Assembly (NCBI GenBank): GCA_023935145.1
Contig: CM043700.1
Coordinates: forward strand, 63,816,620-63,880,619
Direction: 5' to 3'
Length of the DNA stretch: 64,000 nucleotides
From: Bretschneidera sinensis
Taxonomy: Eukaryota; Streptophyta; Magnoliopsida; Brassicales; Akaniaceae
Positions within the stretch are counted from its first letter, which is position 1. Each line of letters opens with the position of its first letter. Position numbers and translations under genes: made by a program. This document shows positions 1 through 10,645 of the stretch, one piece after another. The notes under the pieces were generated by a model that saw only the letters and a program-made list of their open reading frames with translations, was not told the origin of the DNA and did no database searches.

Positions 1-1529
1 GTTGGTCCAAAATATACTATGGCAATACCCAGAGGGGGGTGAATTGGGTATTAAAAGTTTTAAATACTTTTTGCAATCTCAAATATCAAAATATATGCGG
101 AATTAAATCAAATCAATCTTTCTAAATTACTAGCACAAAAATGAGAGAATTTATTGCTTAATATAAAAAAGATAATTGAATTAAAAAATAATTAAGCAAC
201 CAATCTCATTTACTTGAATAATAAATAATTATAAGCAAGTAATTATGAAAGTAATTAAGGAGATAGAGTAAGAGATATGCAAACTCAATTTATAGTGGTT
301 CGGCAATATCAGACTCCTTCCGACCCTACATCCACTCTCTTCAAGAAACTTCCTTGAAGTAATCCACTAAGAAACTTAGTCGTGCAACTTCACGGGTGTT
401 GCACAAACCTTACAAACAATCCCTTCCTCTTGGAAGCTAATCTCTTCCTTTCGAAAGTTAATCCCTTTACAATAAATGTTGTAAAGTAAATGGTAGAGTG
501 ATAGCAATGAAAGCTTATACAACTGAATAATTTCTCTCTCAAAAGATTATAGCTTGATAATGGAGTTTTTGGCTCAAGAAGAAGAGAATAAAGATTTTAC
601 TTTAATCTTTTGTTGTAGAATGTTTCTCTTTTCTTCAAATGACCTTTGAGGTTCTATTTATAGTGTCTTGAAGTCTTCTAGCCGTTGGAGACAAAATAGA
701 GCCCTTAGAGACAAGTTTATAGCATTTTAAATTCAAAAATATAGCTGTTGTAACGTGTCCAGTCGACTGTCCACTTATAGTAGTCGACAGTAGGCTGGTA
801 CTATTCACCCAGTCGATTGGGTCAGTTTTTGTGTGCTTCTACAGTGTTTTCAGCATCAATTTTCTTCATATTCTTTATTATTTTTGGATTTTTGAGTTCC
901 GAAAAATATCCTAATTGAATCAAACTTTCTTGCACATTAAACACACGAGTTAAACACTTCAAAAGTGTTTTGTTATCATCAAAATTAATTTAATCAATTT
1001 CTTGATTGAGGTATTTTGATGATGACAAAACATATTACAAATTTAGGCTTAATATGTGTGCAAGATATATAAAGAAAGATATATTACAAATGCTCAAATA
1101 ATTTTCTATGTCAACATAAATTCTTCTTAAGTTCAATTAGAGCATGTTAAGTATTGAGCCCAAAGAATTTATTTGCATTTAATAAAATCACATGGATATT
1201 TTATATCTTCAATTAATTAAGGCTATATTATAAAATGCAATGCAAATCTAATTAGCTCCTAAAAATTAAAATGCTTACAAAGTGTATCCTAGGATTCAAA
1301 CCTATAATTTATCCCTATTGTCTTTGAAGTTGTATTTAAATTATTCTCCTTGAATTTGATCTTTTGGAGAGCTTATTGACTTTTGAGATCATCAACTTTG
1401 ATTCACCAATCTCTACAATCTTGATCTCCTTTGATGTATAAGCACTATTAACAATCTGTATCACTTAAGTAATATTCATTAGTGCTTAATTAAGATTTTT
1501 GTCACTATCAAAATCATTCAGGGTCAACA
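1..1529 (-). repeat. Copia-1 LTR, array copy 1 (lacks its first base)
   Basis: Same sequence as 4504-6033 and 9008-10537. The window begins at the second base of the terminal TGTTGG, so one base is outside. It ends in CAACA. On the minus strand, a TATA box CTATAAATAG lies at 654-663, with GTCGAC-containing inverted repeats at about 762-800 upstream of it. Confidence 0.88.
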
Positions 1530-1756
1530 GTTTTGATGGTCGGACTTTTGGGAGTGTGTTGTTCGGTGGTCTCAGACGATGATTAGGTTGGCTCTTGTGT
1601 GAAATTTCATAATGAGGAAATTGTGTGAGACATTTATTGTAACAACTCATCTTGGGTTGGCCACCCCCGAGATGGTGTCATCACATTTTGAGAATCCGAG
1701 CATGATATATATATGCAACAATAAACAATAATACCAACAAATTTTTTTACATTAAT
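1530..1756. other. Duplicated flank plus gypsy-1 LTR tip, array copy 1
   Basis: Positions 1530-1637 repeat the non-LTR flank found once in its natural place at 10538-10645. Positions 1638-1756 repeat the first 119 bp of the gypsy-1 3' LTR (10646-10764). At 1756/1757 this sequence stops and copia RT begins. No gene is present. Confidence 0.88.
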
Positions 1757-2145
1757 CTTTCATACCATGCTCTTGGAGCTTGCTTTAACCCATATAGAGC
1801 TTTAGAAAGCTTGTAGACATGATTTGGAAGACTAGAATTCTCAAATCCAAGAGTTTGCTCAACATAAACCTCTTCCTCTATAAAGCCATTTAAGAAAGCA
1901 CTCTTTACATCCATTTGAAATAATTTAAAATTATTAAAGCATGCAAAGGCTAATAACATTCAAATAGCTTCTAATCTAGCCACGGGAGCCTAGGTCTCAT
2001 CAAAGTCTATTCCTTCTTTTTGATTATATCCCTTAGCAACTAGCCTAGCCTTGTTCCTAGTTACTATTCCATTTTCATCCATCTTATTTCTAAATACCCA
2101 TTTGGTTCCTATTATTGTATGATTATTAGGTCTAGGAACTAGATT
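1757..2145 (-). pseudogene. Copia-1 reverse transcriptase, N-terminal part, array copy 1
   Basis: Reading leftward, this continues the copia RVT_2 domain. I read the motifs TKWVFRNKMDENG, ARLVAKGYNQ, APVARLEAI, MDVKSAFLNG and ALYGLKQAPRAWYERL. In-frame stops occur before the conserved NLVPRP, before APVARLEAI and just after it. The domain ends abruptly after WYERL at the array joint, before the YVDD box, so the catalytic palm is absent. This fragment cannot be an active polymerase. Confidence 0.85.
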
Positions 2146-2724
2146 CTATGCATTGTTTCTTTTAAATTGATTAATTTCTTCTTGCATGGCAATTATCACA
2201 TCATTATTCTTTTCAGCTTCTATAAATGTCTTAGGTTCTATTTGAGACAAATAAACTGCATAATTACAAATATTTCTAATAGAGGAACGAGTTCTTACCC
2301 CTTGTGAAGGATCACCAATCACTTGAGCAATCGGGTGATAATTTACATACCTCCAATCTTTGGGAAGAACATCCTCTTGTTGACTTGTAGGTGGTTGATC
2401 CAATTTGAGAGCTTCTATCTTTTGATTTGTTTGAGGTGGGCTCTCCTTTGGGTCAACAATGGGAGTAGGTGTTTCCATTCTTGGAATGAAATCTGCATCA
2501 TCATTGAAAGAAACTTCTCTACTACTAATTGGGTTAGACTCATCAAGAGTTACATGTACGGATTCTTCTACCACTAGATTTCTCTTGTTGAAGACTCTAT
2601 AAGCTTTACTGGAGGTTGAATATCCTAAGAATATCCCCTCATTGGTCATGTGCTTTGAGCATCCACTATCAAGGTAGCAACAATTACCTTTCTCTTTGGT
2701 GTGGAGACAATCTATATCACACAA
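2146..2724 (-). pseudogene. Copia-1 protease tip fused to post-integrase linker, array copy 1
   Basis: An uninterrupted frame of about 190 residues. It starts near the retroviral-type aspartic protease motif CYLDSGCSKHMT and passes directly (joint about 2641-2648) into EGIFLGYSTSSKAYRVFN, a motif that in full copia polyproteins follows the integrase. The rest of the protease, the GAG-pre-integrase zinc domain and the whole integrase core are missing. The tail, with LPKDWRYV, GDPSQGV and AMQEEINQF, is the conserved lead-in to RT. The frame stays open across the joint. This is an internal deletion derivative. Confidence 0.86.
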
Positions 2725-2750
2725 GGATACACGATTGCACTTTTAGGTAC

Positions 2751-3752
2751 TCAAAATTTCTTGGGTCCTTTGGGGTTAGTCCTAGAAAATACGGTTCCTT
2801 TTGGGACCCATACTTTCTTAACAACATAAGGTGTTATATATTTGTAGATATGTTTATGATGCACAATCCTAGGGTAGTAGTTATTGAAATTTCTAGGATG
2901 ACTTAGTTGTGCATGTCTATAATTCTTTGGATAGGAATTCCTAGGATACATGTTTTTATTGTGAGGAATATAAATATGCATGTCATTTCTAGAAAATGTA
3001 TGATGATGATTTTTAGGATACATGCTTGCATTATTATGAATATGCATATTATTTCTAGGATAACCATGATGGTAATTCCTAGGATATGCATGTGCAGTGT
3101 GCAAGTTTTGATTATACATATTGTTTCTAGGATGCACATGATGGTTATTCCTATGATGTGTTTAAGCATTTCTTGAATGAGCATACATATAAGCATGAGT
3201 ATTTCTAGGATGCTTCATTCTTGTATATACATTAGAATTGGTATTTCTAGACCTACTAGCATTCATTGAGGGAATGCTTTTGACCTTGCTAGTGTTCTTT
3301 GAAGTAGAGGCTTCATTCACACATGATGCTTTCATGAATAAGCTCTCTTTTGAATTTTGTTTGCCTAATGGAGAATAACCTAACCTGGATTTTCCTCCAT
3401 TTAATCTTTGGCAAGATAGCACTTCATCTAGCTTTTCTTTTCCAAGCATAAGTCTAGATACCGTGCCATTCAATTCTATTATCTTCTTCTTTAAGTTTTC
3501 ATTTTCATCTTTAAGAAAATCTTGAGAAGAATTATAAAATAATGAAGATAGTTTATCTTTTTCTTCTTTTAGACCTACCATCTCTTTAGAAAGAGATGAC
3601 ACCTCCTTTTTAAGAATGGTGTTCCTAGAATCGAATTTCTTCAATTCTTCATACATTTCATTTATGACTTCTATCAATTCTTCACTACTACTAACAATGT
3701 TATTTTTTGAAGAGAAAGAAGTCGATACCTCATTTTTGTCGTCGATTGCCAT
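2751..3752 (-). pseudogene. Copia-1 gag C-terminal region: coiled coil and His/Asn-rich tract, array copy 1
   Basis: One frame with a single stop (about 3162). The first ~100 residues are Lys/Glu/Leu-rich with a coiled-coil look (ELKKFDSRN, SSLSKEMVGLKEEKDKLSSL). A Ser/Asn-rich stretch and about 130 residues dominated by repeats of HPRN, YPRN and NMHI follow, ending in KKVWVPKGT and NPKGPKKF, which normally precede the protease in this copia type. I see no CCHC zinc knuckle where one is expected. About 17 histidines crowd into roughly 105 residues. It is separated from the protease frame by a frameshift. Confidence 0.72.
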
Positions 3753-4171
3753 AAGACATAGGTTGGCAATTTCCTCGTATCCAAGGAGTCTTCTTCTTCG
3801 TCATCACCATCACGATTAACATATTCAATTTTCATAAGAGGTAAAGATGTGGTGGAACCATCAATTTTGTAATCCAAGTAGCTTTCATGCTTCTTGAGGG
3901 ATTCCATAAGCTCTTCTAAGCTTTCACTTGTAAAATTCTTTGTCAAAATAATTTTCCATTGATTCGACAAAGACCTAAGAAATATTCTCATAAGTTCAAG
4001 GTTAGAATAAATTTCAAACATGAAAGATAAAATTTTAACAAGTATGGTAAAACGGGTTTGCGAAACAAAAATTAATTCATTTTCATTCATTTTAAAATGC
4101 TCAAAGTCATGAACAAAGTTTTTCAATTTGAAATTCTTTTCTTGCTCATTTCCTCCATGTATGACCTCCAA
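3674..4171 (-). pseudogene. Copia-1 gag UBN2-like domain, array copy 1
   Basis: About 165 residues resembling the UBN2 gag domain of plant copia elements (EQEKNFKLKNFVHDFEHFKM, RIFLRSLSNQWKI, LEELMESLKKHE). It overlaps the coiled-coil frame by about 78 bp in another phase, so a frameshift separates them. A TAA and a TGA separate it from the gag N-terminus, within the conserved segment leading to DLLEV. Confidence 0.78.
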
Positions 4172-4183
4172 TAAATCTCAAAT

Positions 4184-4447
4184 TTATTTTGCAGTCTTAC
4201 ATGAGGAAATTTGATCAACTTTGTTTTGAAGAGAACTATAAAACATGTTCATAACTTTAGCATTTAGTTGAATGAATTTACAATCATTTGCATCAAAATC
4301 ATTTTCATTTTCAAGAATGAAATACCAAGCATAATAATCATGAGCTTGAATAAAAATCTTTATTTGAGCTTTCCAATGGGTGAAATTTGTTCCATGGAGA
4401 AGAGGAGGACTAGTAGGATATCTTCCTTCTAAAAATATAGTTGTCAT
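4184..4447 (-). pseudogene. Copia-1 gag N-terminus, array copy 1
   Basis: Starts MTTIFLEGRY and carries PPLLHGTNFTHWKAQIKIFI, the N-terminal gag motif that places a Trp in a DUF4219-like segment. It begins 43 bp inside the primer-binding site, the expected position for the polyprotein start. Translation ends after CKTAK at a TAA. Confidence 0.82.
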
Positions 4448-4489
4448 AGGATCAACTCTAGGATATTAAGCCTAAAATAAGAGCACCTT

Positions 4490-4501
4490 GCTCTGATATC
4501 A
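4490..4501 (-). other. Copia-1 primer-binding site, array copy 1
   Basis: Minus strand TGATATCAGAGC, one base off the TGGTATCAGAGC complement of initiator tRNA-Met, two bases from the LTR end at 4504. This fixes the element as minus-strand, with the LTR at 4504-6033 in the 5' LTR position. Confidence 0.85.
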
Positions 4502-4503
4502 AT

Positions 4504-6033
4504 TGTTGGTCCAAAATATACTATGGCAATACCCAGAGGGGGGTGAATTGGGTATTAAAAGTTTTAAATACTTTTTGCAATCTCAAATATCAAAATATAT
4601 GCGGAATTAAATCAAATCAATCTTTCTAAATTACTAGCACAAAAATGAGAGAATTTATTGCTTAATATAAAAAAGATAATTGAATTAAAAAATAATTAAG
4701 CAACCAATCTCATTTACTTGAATAATAAATAATTATAAGCAAGTAATTATGAAAGTAATTAAGGAGATAGAGTAAGAGATATGCAAACTCAATTTATAGT
4801 GGTTCGGCAATATCAGACTCCTTCCGACCCTACATCCACTCTCTTCAAGAAACTTCCTTGAAGTAATCCACTAAGAAACTTAGTCGTGCAACTTCACGGG
4901 TGTTGCACAAACCTTACAAACAATCCCTTCCTCTTGGAAGCTAATCTCTTCCTTTCGAAAGTTAATCCCTTTACAATAAATGTTGTAAAGTAAATGGTAG
5001 AGTGATAGCAATGAAAGCTTATACAACTGAATAATTTCTCTCTCAAAAGATTATAGCTTGATAATGGAGTTTTTGGCTCAAGAAGAAGAGAATAAAGATT
5101 TTACTTTAATCTTTTGTTGTAGAATGTTTCTCTTTTCTTCAAATGACCTTTGAGGTTCTATTTATAGTGTCTTGAAGTCTTCTAGCCGTTGGAGACAAAA
5201 TAGAGCCCTTAGAGACAAGTTTATAGCATTTTAAATTCAAAAATATAGCTGTTGTAACGTGTCCAGTCGACTGTCCACTTATAGTAGTCGACAGTAGGCT
5301 GGTACTATTCACCCAGTCGATTGGGTCAGTTTTTGTGTGCTTCTACAGTGTTTTCAGCATCAATTTTCTTCATATTCTTTATTATTTTTGGATTTTTGAG
5401 TTCCGAAAAATATCCTAATTGAATCAAACTTTCTTGCACATTAAACACACGAGTTAAACACTTCAAAAGTGTTTTGTTATCATCAAAATTAATTTAATCA
5501 ATTTCTTGATTGAGGTATTTTGATGATGACAAAACATATTACAAATTTAGGCTTAATATGTGTGCAAGATATATAAAGAAAGATATATTACAAATGCTCA
5601 AATAATTTTCTATGTCAACATAAATTCTTCTTAAGTTCAATTAGAGCATGTTAAGTATTGAGCCCAAAGAATTTATTTGCATTTAATAAAATCACATGGA
5701 TATTTTATATCTTCAATTAATTAAGGCTATATTATAAAATGCAATGCAAATCTAATTAGCTCCTAAAAATTAAAATGCTTACAAAGTGTATCCTAGGATT
5801 CAAACCTATAATTTATCCCTATTGTCTTTGAAGTTGTATTTAAATTATTCTCCTTGAATTTGATCTTTTGGAGAGCTTATTGACTTTTGAGATCATCAAC
5901 TTTGATTCACCAATCTCTACAATCTTGATCTCCTTTGATGTATAAGCACTATTAACAATCTGTATCACTTAAGTAATATTCATTAGTGCTTAATTAAGAT
6001 TTTTGTCACTATCAAAATCATTCAGGGTCAACA
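4504..6033 (-). repeat. Copia-1 LTR, array copy 2
   Basis: 1,530 bp, TGTTGG...CAACA, matching 9008-10537 except C at 4527. Minus-strand TATA box at 5158-5167. Confidence 0.9.
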
Positions 6034-6260
6034 GTTTTGATGGTCGGACTTTTGGGAGTGTGTTGTTCGGTGGTCTCAGACGATGATTAGGTTGGCTCTT
6101 GTGTGAAATTTCATAATGAGGAAATTGTGTGAGACATTTATTGTAACAACTCATCTTGGGTTGGCCACCCCCGAGATGGTGTCATCACATTTTGAGAATC
6201 CGAGCATGATATATATATGCAACAATAAACAATAATACCAACAAATTTTTTTACATTAAT
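6034..6260. other. Duplicated flank plus gypsy-1 LTR tip, array copy 2
   Basis: 6034-6141 is the copied flank and 6142-6260 the copied gypsy-1 LTR tip; the second array joint is at 6260/6261. No gene. Confidence 0.88.
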
Positions 6261-6649
6261 CTTTCATACCATGCTCTTGGAGCTTGCTTTAACCCATATA
6301 GAGCTTTAGAAAGCTTGTAGACATGATTTGGAAGACTAGAATTCTCAAATCCAAGAGTTTGCTCAACATAAACCTCTTCCTCTATAAAGCCATTTAAGAA
6401 AGCACTCTTTACATCCATTTGAAATAATTTAAAATTATTAAAGCATGCAAAGGCTAATAACATTCAAATAGCTTCTAATCTAGCCACGGGAGCCTAGGTC
6501 TCATCAAAGTCTATTCCTTCTTTTTGATTATATCCCTTAGCAACTAGCCTAGCCTTGTTCCTAGTTACTATTCCATTTTCATCCATCTTATTTCTAAATA
6601 CCCATTTGGTTCCTATTATTGTATGATTATTAGGTCTAGGAACTAGATT
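6261..6649 (-). pseudogene. Copia-1 reverse transcriptase fragment, array copy 2
   Basis: Matches 1757-2145, with the same three stops and the same truncation after WYERL. Shared nonsense codons mean the decay came before the amplification. Confidence 0.85.
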
Positions 6650-7228
6650 CTATGCATTGTTTCTTTTAAATTGATTAATTTCTTCTTGCATGGCAATTAT
6701 CACATCATTATTCTTTTCAGCTTCTATAAATGTCTTAGGTTCTATTTGAGACAAATAAACTGCATAATTACAAATATTTCTAATAGAGGAACGAGTTCTT
6801 ACCCCTTGTGAAGGATCACCAATCACTTGAGCAATCGGGTGATAATTTACATACCTCCAATCTTTGGGAAGAACATCCTCTTGTTGACTTGTAGGTGGTT
6901 GATCCAATTTGAGAGCTTCTATCTTTTGATTTGTTTGAGGTGGGCTCTCCTTTGGGTCAACAATGGGAGTAGGTGTTTCCATTCTTGGAATGAAATCTGC
7001 ATCATCATTGAAAGAAACTTCTCTACTACTAATTGGGTTAGACTCATCAAGAGTTACATGTACGGATTCTTCTACCACTAGATTTCTCTTGTTGAAGACT
7101 CTATAAGCTTTACTGGAGGTTGAATATCCTAAGAATATCCCCTCATTGGTCATGTGCTTTGAGCATCCACTATCAAGGTAGCAACAATTACCTTTCTCTT
7201 TGGTGTGGAGACAATCTATATCACACAA
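6650..7228 (-). pseudogene. Copia-1 protease-linker fusion, array copy 2
   Basis: Matches 2146-2724. The deletion joint that removes the integrase is at about 7145-7152. Confidence 0.86.
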
Positions 7229-7254
7229 GGATACACGATTGCACTTTTAGGTAC

Positions 7255-8256
7255 TCAAAATTTCTTGGGTCCTTTGGGGTTAGTCCTAGAAAATACGGTT
7301 CCTTTTGGGACCCATACTTTCTTAACAACATAAGGTGTTATATATTTGTAGATATGTTTATGATGCACAATCCTAGGGTAGTAGTTATTGAAATTTCTAG
7401 GATGACTTAGTTGTGCATGTCTATAATTCTTTGGATAGGAATTCCTAGGATACATGTTTTTATTGTGAGGAATATAAATATGCATGTCATTTCTAGAAAA
7501 TGTATGATGATGATTTTTAGGATACATGCTTGCATTATTATGAATATGCATATTATTTCTAGGATAACCATGATGGTAATTCCTAGGATATGCATGTGCA
7601 GTGTGCAAGTTTTGATTATACATATTGTTTCTAGGATGCACATGATGGTTATTCCTATGATGTGTTTAAGCATTTCTTGAATGAGCATACATATAAGCAT
7701 GAGTATTTCTAGGATGCTTCATTCTTGTATATACATTAGAATTGGTATTTCTAGACCTACTAGCATTCATTGAGGGAATGCTTTTGACCTTGCTAGTGTT
7801 CTTTGAAGTAGAGGCTTCATTCACACATGATGCTTTCATGAATAAGCTCTCTTTTGAATTTTGTTTGCCTAATGGAGAATAACCTAACCTGGATTTTCCT
7901 CCATTTAATCTTTGGCAAGATAGCACTTCATCTAGCTTTTCTTTTCCAAGCATAAGTCTAGATACCGTGCCATTCAATTCTATTATCTTCTTCTTTAAGT
8001 TTTCATTTTCATCTTTAAGAAAATCTTGAGAAGAATTATAAAATAATGAAGATAGTTTATCTTTTTCTTCTTTTAGACCTACCATCTCTTTAGAAAGAGA
8101 TGACACCTCCTTTTTAAGAATGGTGTTCCTAGAATCGAATTTCTTCAATTCTTCATACATTTCATTTATGACTTCTATCAATTCTTCACTACTACTAACA
8201 ATGTTATTTTTTGAAGAGAAAGAAGTCGATACCTCATTTTTGTCGTCGATTGCCAT
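7255..8256 (-). pseudogene. Copia-1 gag coiled coil and His/Asn-rich tract, array copy 2
   Basis: Matches 2751-3752, including the single in-frame stop near 7666 and the HPRN/YPRN repeats. Confidence 0.72.
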
Positions 8257-8675
8257 AAGACATAGGTTGGCAATTTCCTCGTATCCAAGGAGTCTTCTTC
8301 TTCGTCATCACCATCACGATTAACATATTCAATTTTCATAAGAGGTAAAGATGTGGTGGAACCATCAATTTTGTAATCCAAGTAGCTTTCATGCTTCTTG
8401 AGGGATTCCATAAGCTCTTCTAAGCTTTCACTTGTAAAATTCTTTGTCAAAATAATTTTCCATTGATTCGACAAAGACCTAAGAAATATTCTCATAAGTT
8501 CAAGGTTAGAATAAATTTCAAACATGAAAGATAAAATTTTAACAAGTATGGTAAAACGGGTTTGCGAAACAAAAATTAATTCATTTTCATTCATTTTAAA
8601 ATGCTCAAAGTCATGAACAAAGTTTTTCAATTTGAAATTCTTTTCTTGCTCATTTCCTCCATGTATGACCTCCAA
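8178..8675 (-). pseudogene. Copia-1 gag UBN2-like domain, array copy 2
   Basis: Matches 3674-4171, with the same frameshift to the following gag part. Confidence 0.78.
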
Positions 8676-8687
8676 TAAATCTCAAAT

Positions 8688-8951
8688 TTATTTTGCAGTC
8701 TTACATGAGGAAATTTGATCAACTTTGTTTTGAAGAGAACTATAAAACATGTTCATAACTTTAGCATTTAGTTGAATGAATTTACAATCATTTGCATCAA
8801 AATCATTTTCATTTTCAAGAATGAAATACCAAGCATAATAATCATGAGCTTGAATAAAAATCTTTATTTGAGCTTTCCAATGGGTGAAATTTGTTCCATG
8901 GAGAAGAGGAGGACTAGTAGGATATCTTCCTTCTAAAAATATAGTTGTCAT
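8688..8951 (-). pseudogene. Copia-1 gag N-terminus, array copy 2
   Basis: Matches 4184-4447. It is followed by a TAA and a TGA before the UBN2-like part resumes. Confidence 0.82.
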
Positions 8952-8993
8952 AGGATCAACTCTAGGATATTAAGCCTAAAATAAGAGCACCTT

Positions 8994-9005
8994 GCTCTGA
9001 TATCA
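8994..9005 (-). other. Copia-1 primer-binding site, array copy 2
   Basis: Minus strand TGATATCAGAGC (initiator tRNA-Met type), two bases from the LTR at 9008. Confidence 0.85.
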
Positions 9006-9007
9006 AT

Positions 9008-10537
9008 TGTTGGTCCAAAATATACTATGGTAATACCCAGAGGGGGGTGAATTGGGTATTAAAAGTTTTAAATACTTTTTGCAATCTCAAATATCAAAAT
9101 ATATGCGGAATTAAATCAAATCAATCTTTCTAAATTACTAGCACAAAAATGAGAGAATTTATTGCTTAATATAAAAAAGATAATTGAATTAAAAAATAAT
9201 TAAGCAACCAATCTCATTTACTTGAATAATAAATAATTATAAGCAAGTAATTATGAAAGTAATTAAGGAGATAGAGTAAGAGATATGCAAACTCAATTTA
9301 TAGTGGTTCGGCAATATCAGACTCCTTCCGACCCTACATCCACTCTCTTCAAGAAACTTCCTTGAAGTAATCCACTAAGAAACTTAGTCGTGCAACTTCA
9401 CGGGTGTTGCACAAACCTTACAAACAATCCCTTCCTCTTGGAAGCTAATCTCTTCCTTTCGAAAGTTAATCCCTTTACAATAAATGTTGTAAAGTAAATG
9501 GTAGAGTGATAGCAATGAAAGCTTATACAACTGAATAATTTCTCTCTCAAAAGATTATAGCTTGATAATGGAGTTTTTGGCTCAAGAAGAAGAGAATAAA
9601 GATTTTACTTTAATCTTTTGTTGTAGAATGTTTCTCTTTTCTTCAAATGACCTTTGAGGTTCTATTTATAGTGTCTTGAAGTCTTCTAGCCGTTGGAGAC
9701 AAAATAGAGCCCTTAGAGACAAGTTTATAGCATTTTAAATTCAAAAATATAGCTGTTGTAACGTGTCCAGTCGACTGTCCACTTATAGTAGTCGACAGTA
9801 GGCTGGTACTATTCACCCAGTCGATTGGGTCAGTTTTTGTGTGCTTCTACAGTGTTTTCAGCATCAATTTTCTTCATATTCTTTATTATTTTTGGATTTT
9901 TGAGTTCCGAAAAATATCCTAATTGAATCAAACTTTCTTGCACATTAAACACACGAGTTAAACACTTCAAAAGTGTTTTGTTATCATCAAAATTAATTTA
10001 ATCAATTTCTTGATTGAGGTATTTTGATGATGACAAAACATATTACAAATTTAGGCTTAATATGTGTGCAAGATATATAAAGAAAGATATATTACAAATG
10101 CTCAAATAATTTTCTATGTCAACATAAATTCTTCTTAAGTTCAATTAGAGCATGTTAAGTATTGAGCCCAAAGAATTTATTTGCATTTAATAAAATCACA
10201 TGGATATTTTATATCTTCAATTAATTAAGGCTATATTATAAAATGCAATGCAAATCTAATTAGCTCCTAAAAATTAAAATGCTTACAAAGTGTATCCTAG
10301 GATTCAAACCTATAATTTATCCCTATTGTCTTTGAAGTTGTATTTAAATTATTCTCCTTGAATTTGATCTTTTGGAGAGCTTATTGACTTTTGAGATCAT
10401 CAACTTTGATTCACCAATCTCTACAATCTTGATCTCCTTTGATGTATAAGCACTATTAACAATCTGTATCACTTAAGTAATATTCATTAGTGCTTAATTA
10501 AGATTTTTGTCACTATCAAAATCATTCAGGGTCAACA
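9008..10537 (-). repeat. Copia-1 5' LTR, parental copy
   Basis: 1,530 bp with ends TGTTGG and CAACA, flanked on the left by PBS and gag and on the right by non-element DNA starting GTTTT. It carries T at 9031, the only base I saw differing from the other copies. On the minus strand, U3 starts at 10537; inverted repeats built on GTCGAC (about 9768-9830) lie upstream of the TATA box. The matching 3' LTR and 3' half of the element are not in the window. Confidence 0.9.
9662..9671 (-). promoter_or_regulatory. TATA box of copia-1 LTR
   Basis: Minus strand CTATAAATAG, about 870 bp into the LTR and about 650 bp before its end, a plausible U3/R boundary. The same box is at 654-663 and 5158-5167. Confidence 0.65.
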
Positions 10538-10645
10538 GTTTTGATGGTCGGACTTTTGGGAGTGTGTTGTTCGGTGGTCTCAGACGATGATTAGGTTGGC
10601 TCTTGTGTGAAATTTCATAATGAGGAAATTGTGTGAGACATTTAT
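10538..10645. other. Pre-insertion flank between copia-1 and gypsy-1
   Basis: 108 bp of non-LTR sequence ending in the TTTAT target duplication. Removing gypsy-1 would join it to 19517 onward. It has no clear coding signal, though the continuation after gypsy-1 is LINE-like. Confidence 0.7.
10641..10645. repeat. Target site duplication of gypsy-1, left
   Basis: TTTAT immediately outside the LTR; the same five bases lie at 19512-19516. Confidence 0.9.

Noticed and set aside
2903..3196. Ile/Met/Cys-rich frames on both strands over the His/Asn-rich gag tract, also at 7407-7700
   Set aside because: They are other-phase readings of the same short nucleotide repeat, and the gag frame explains the region.
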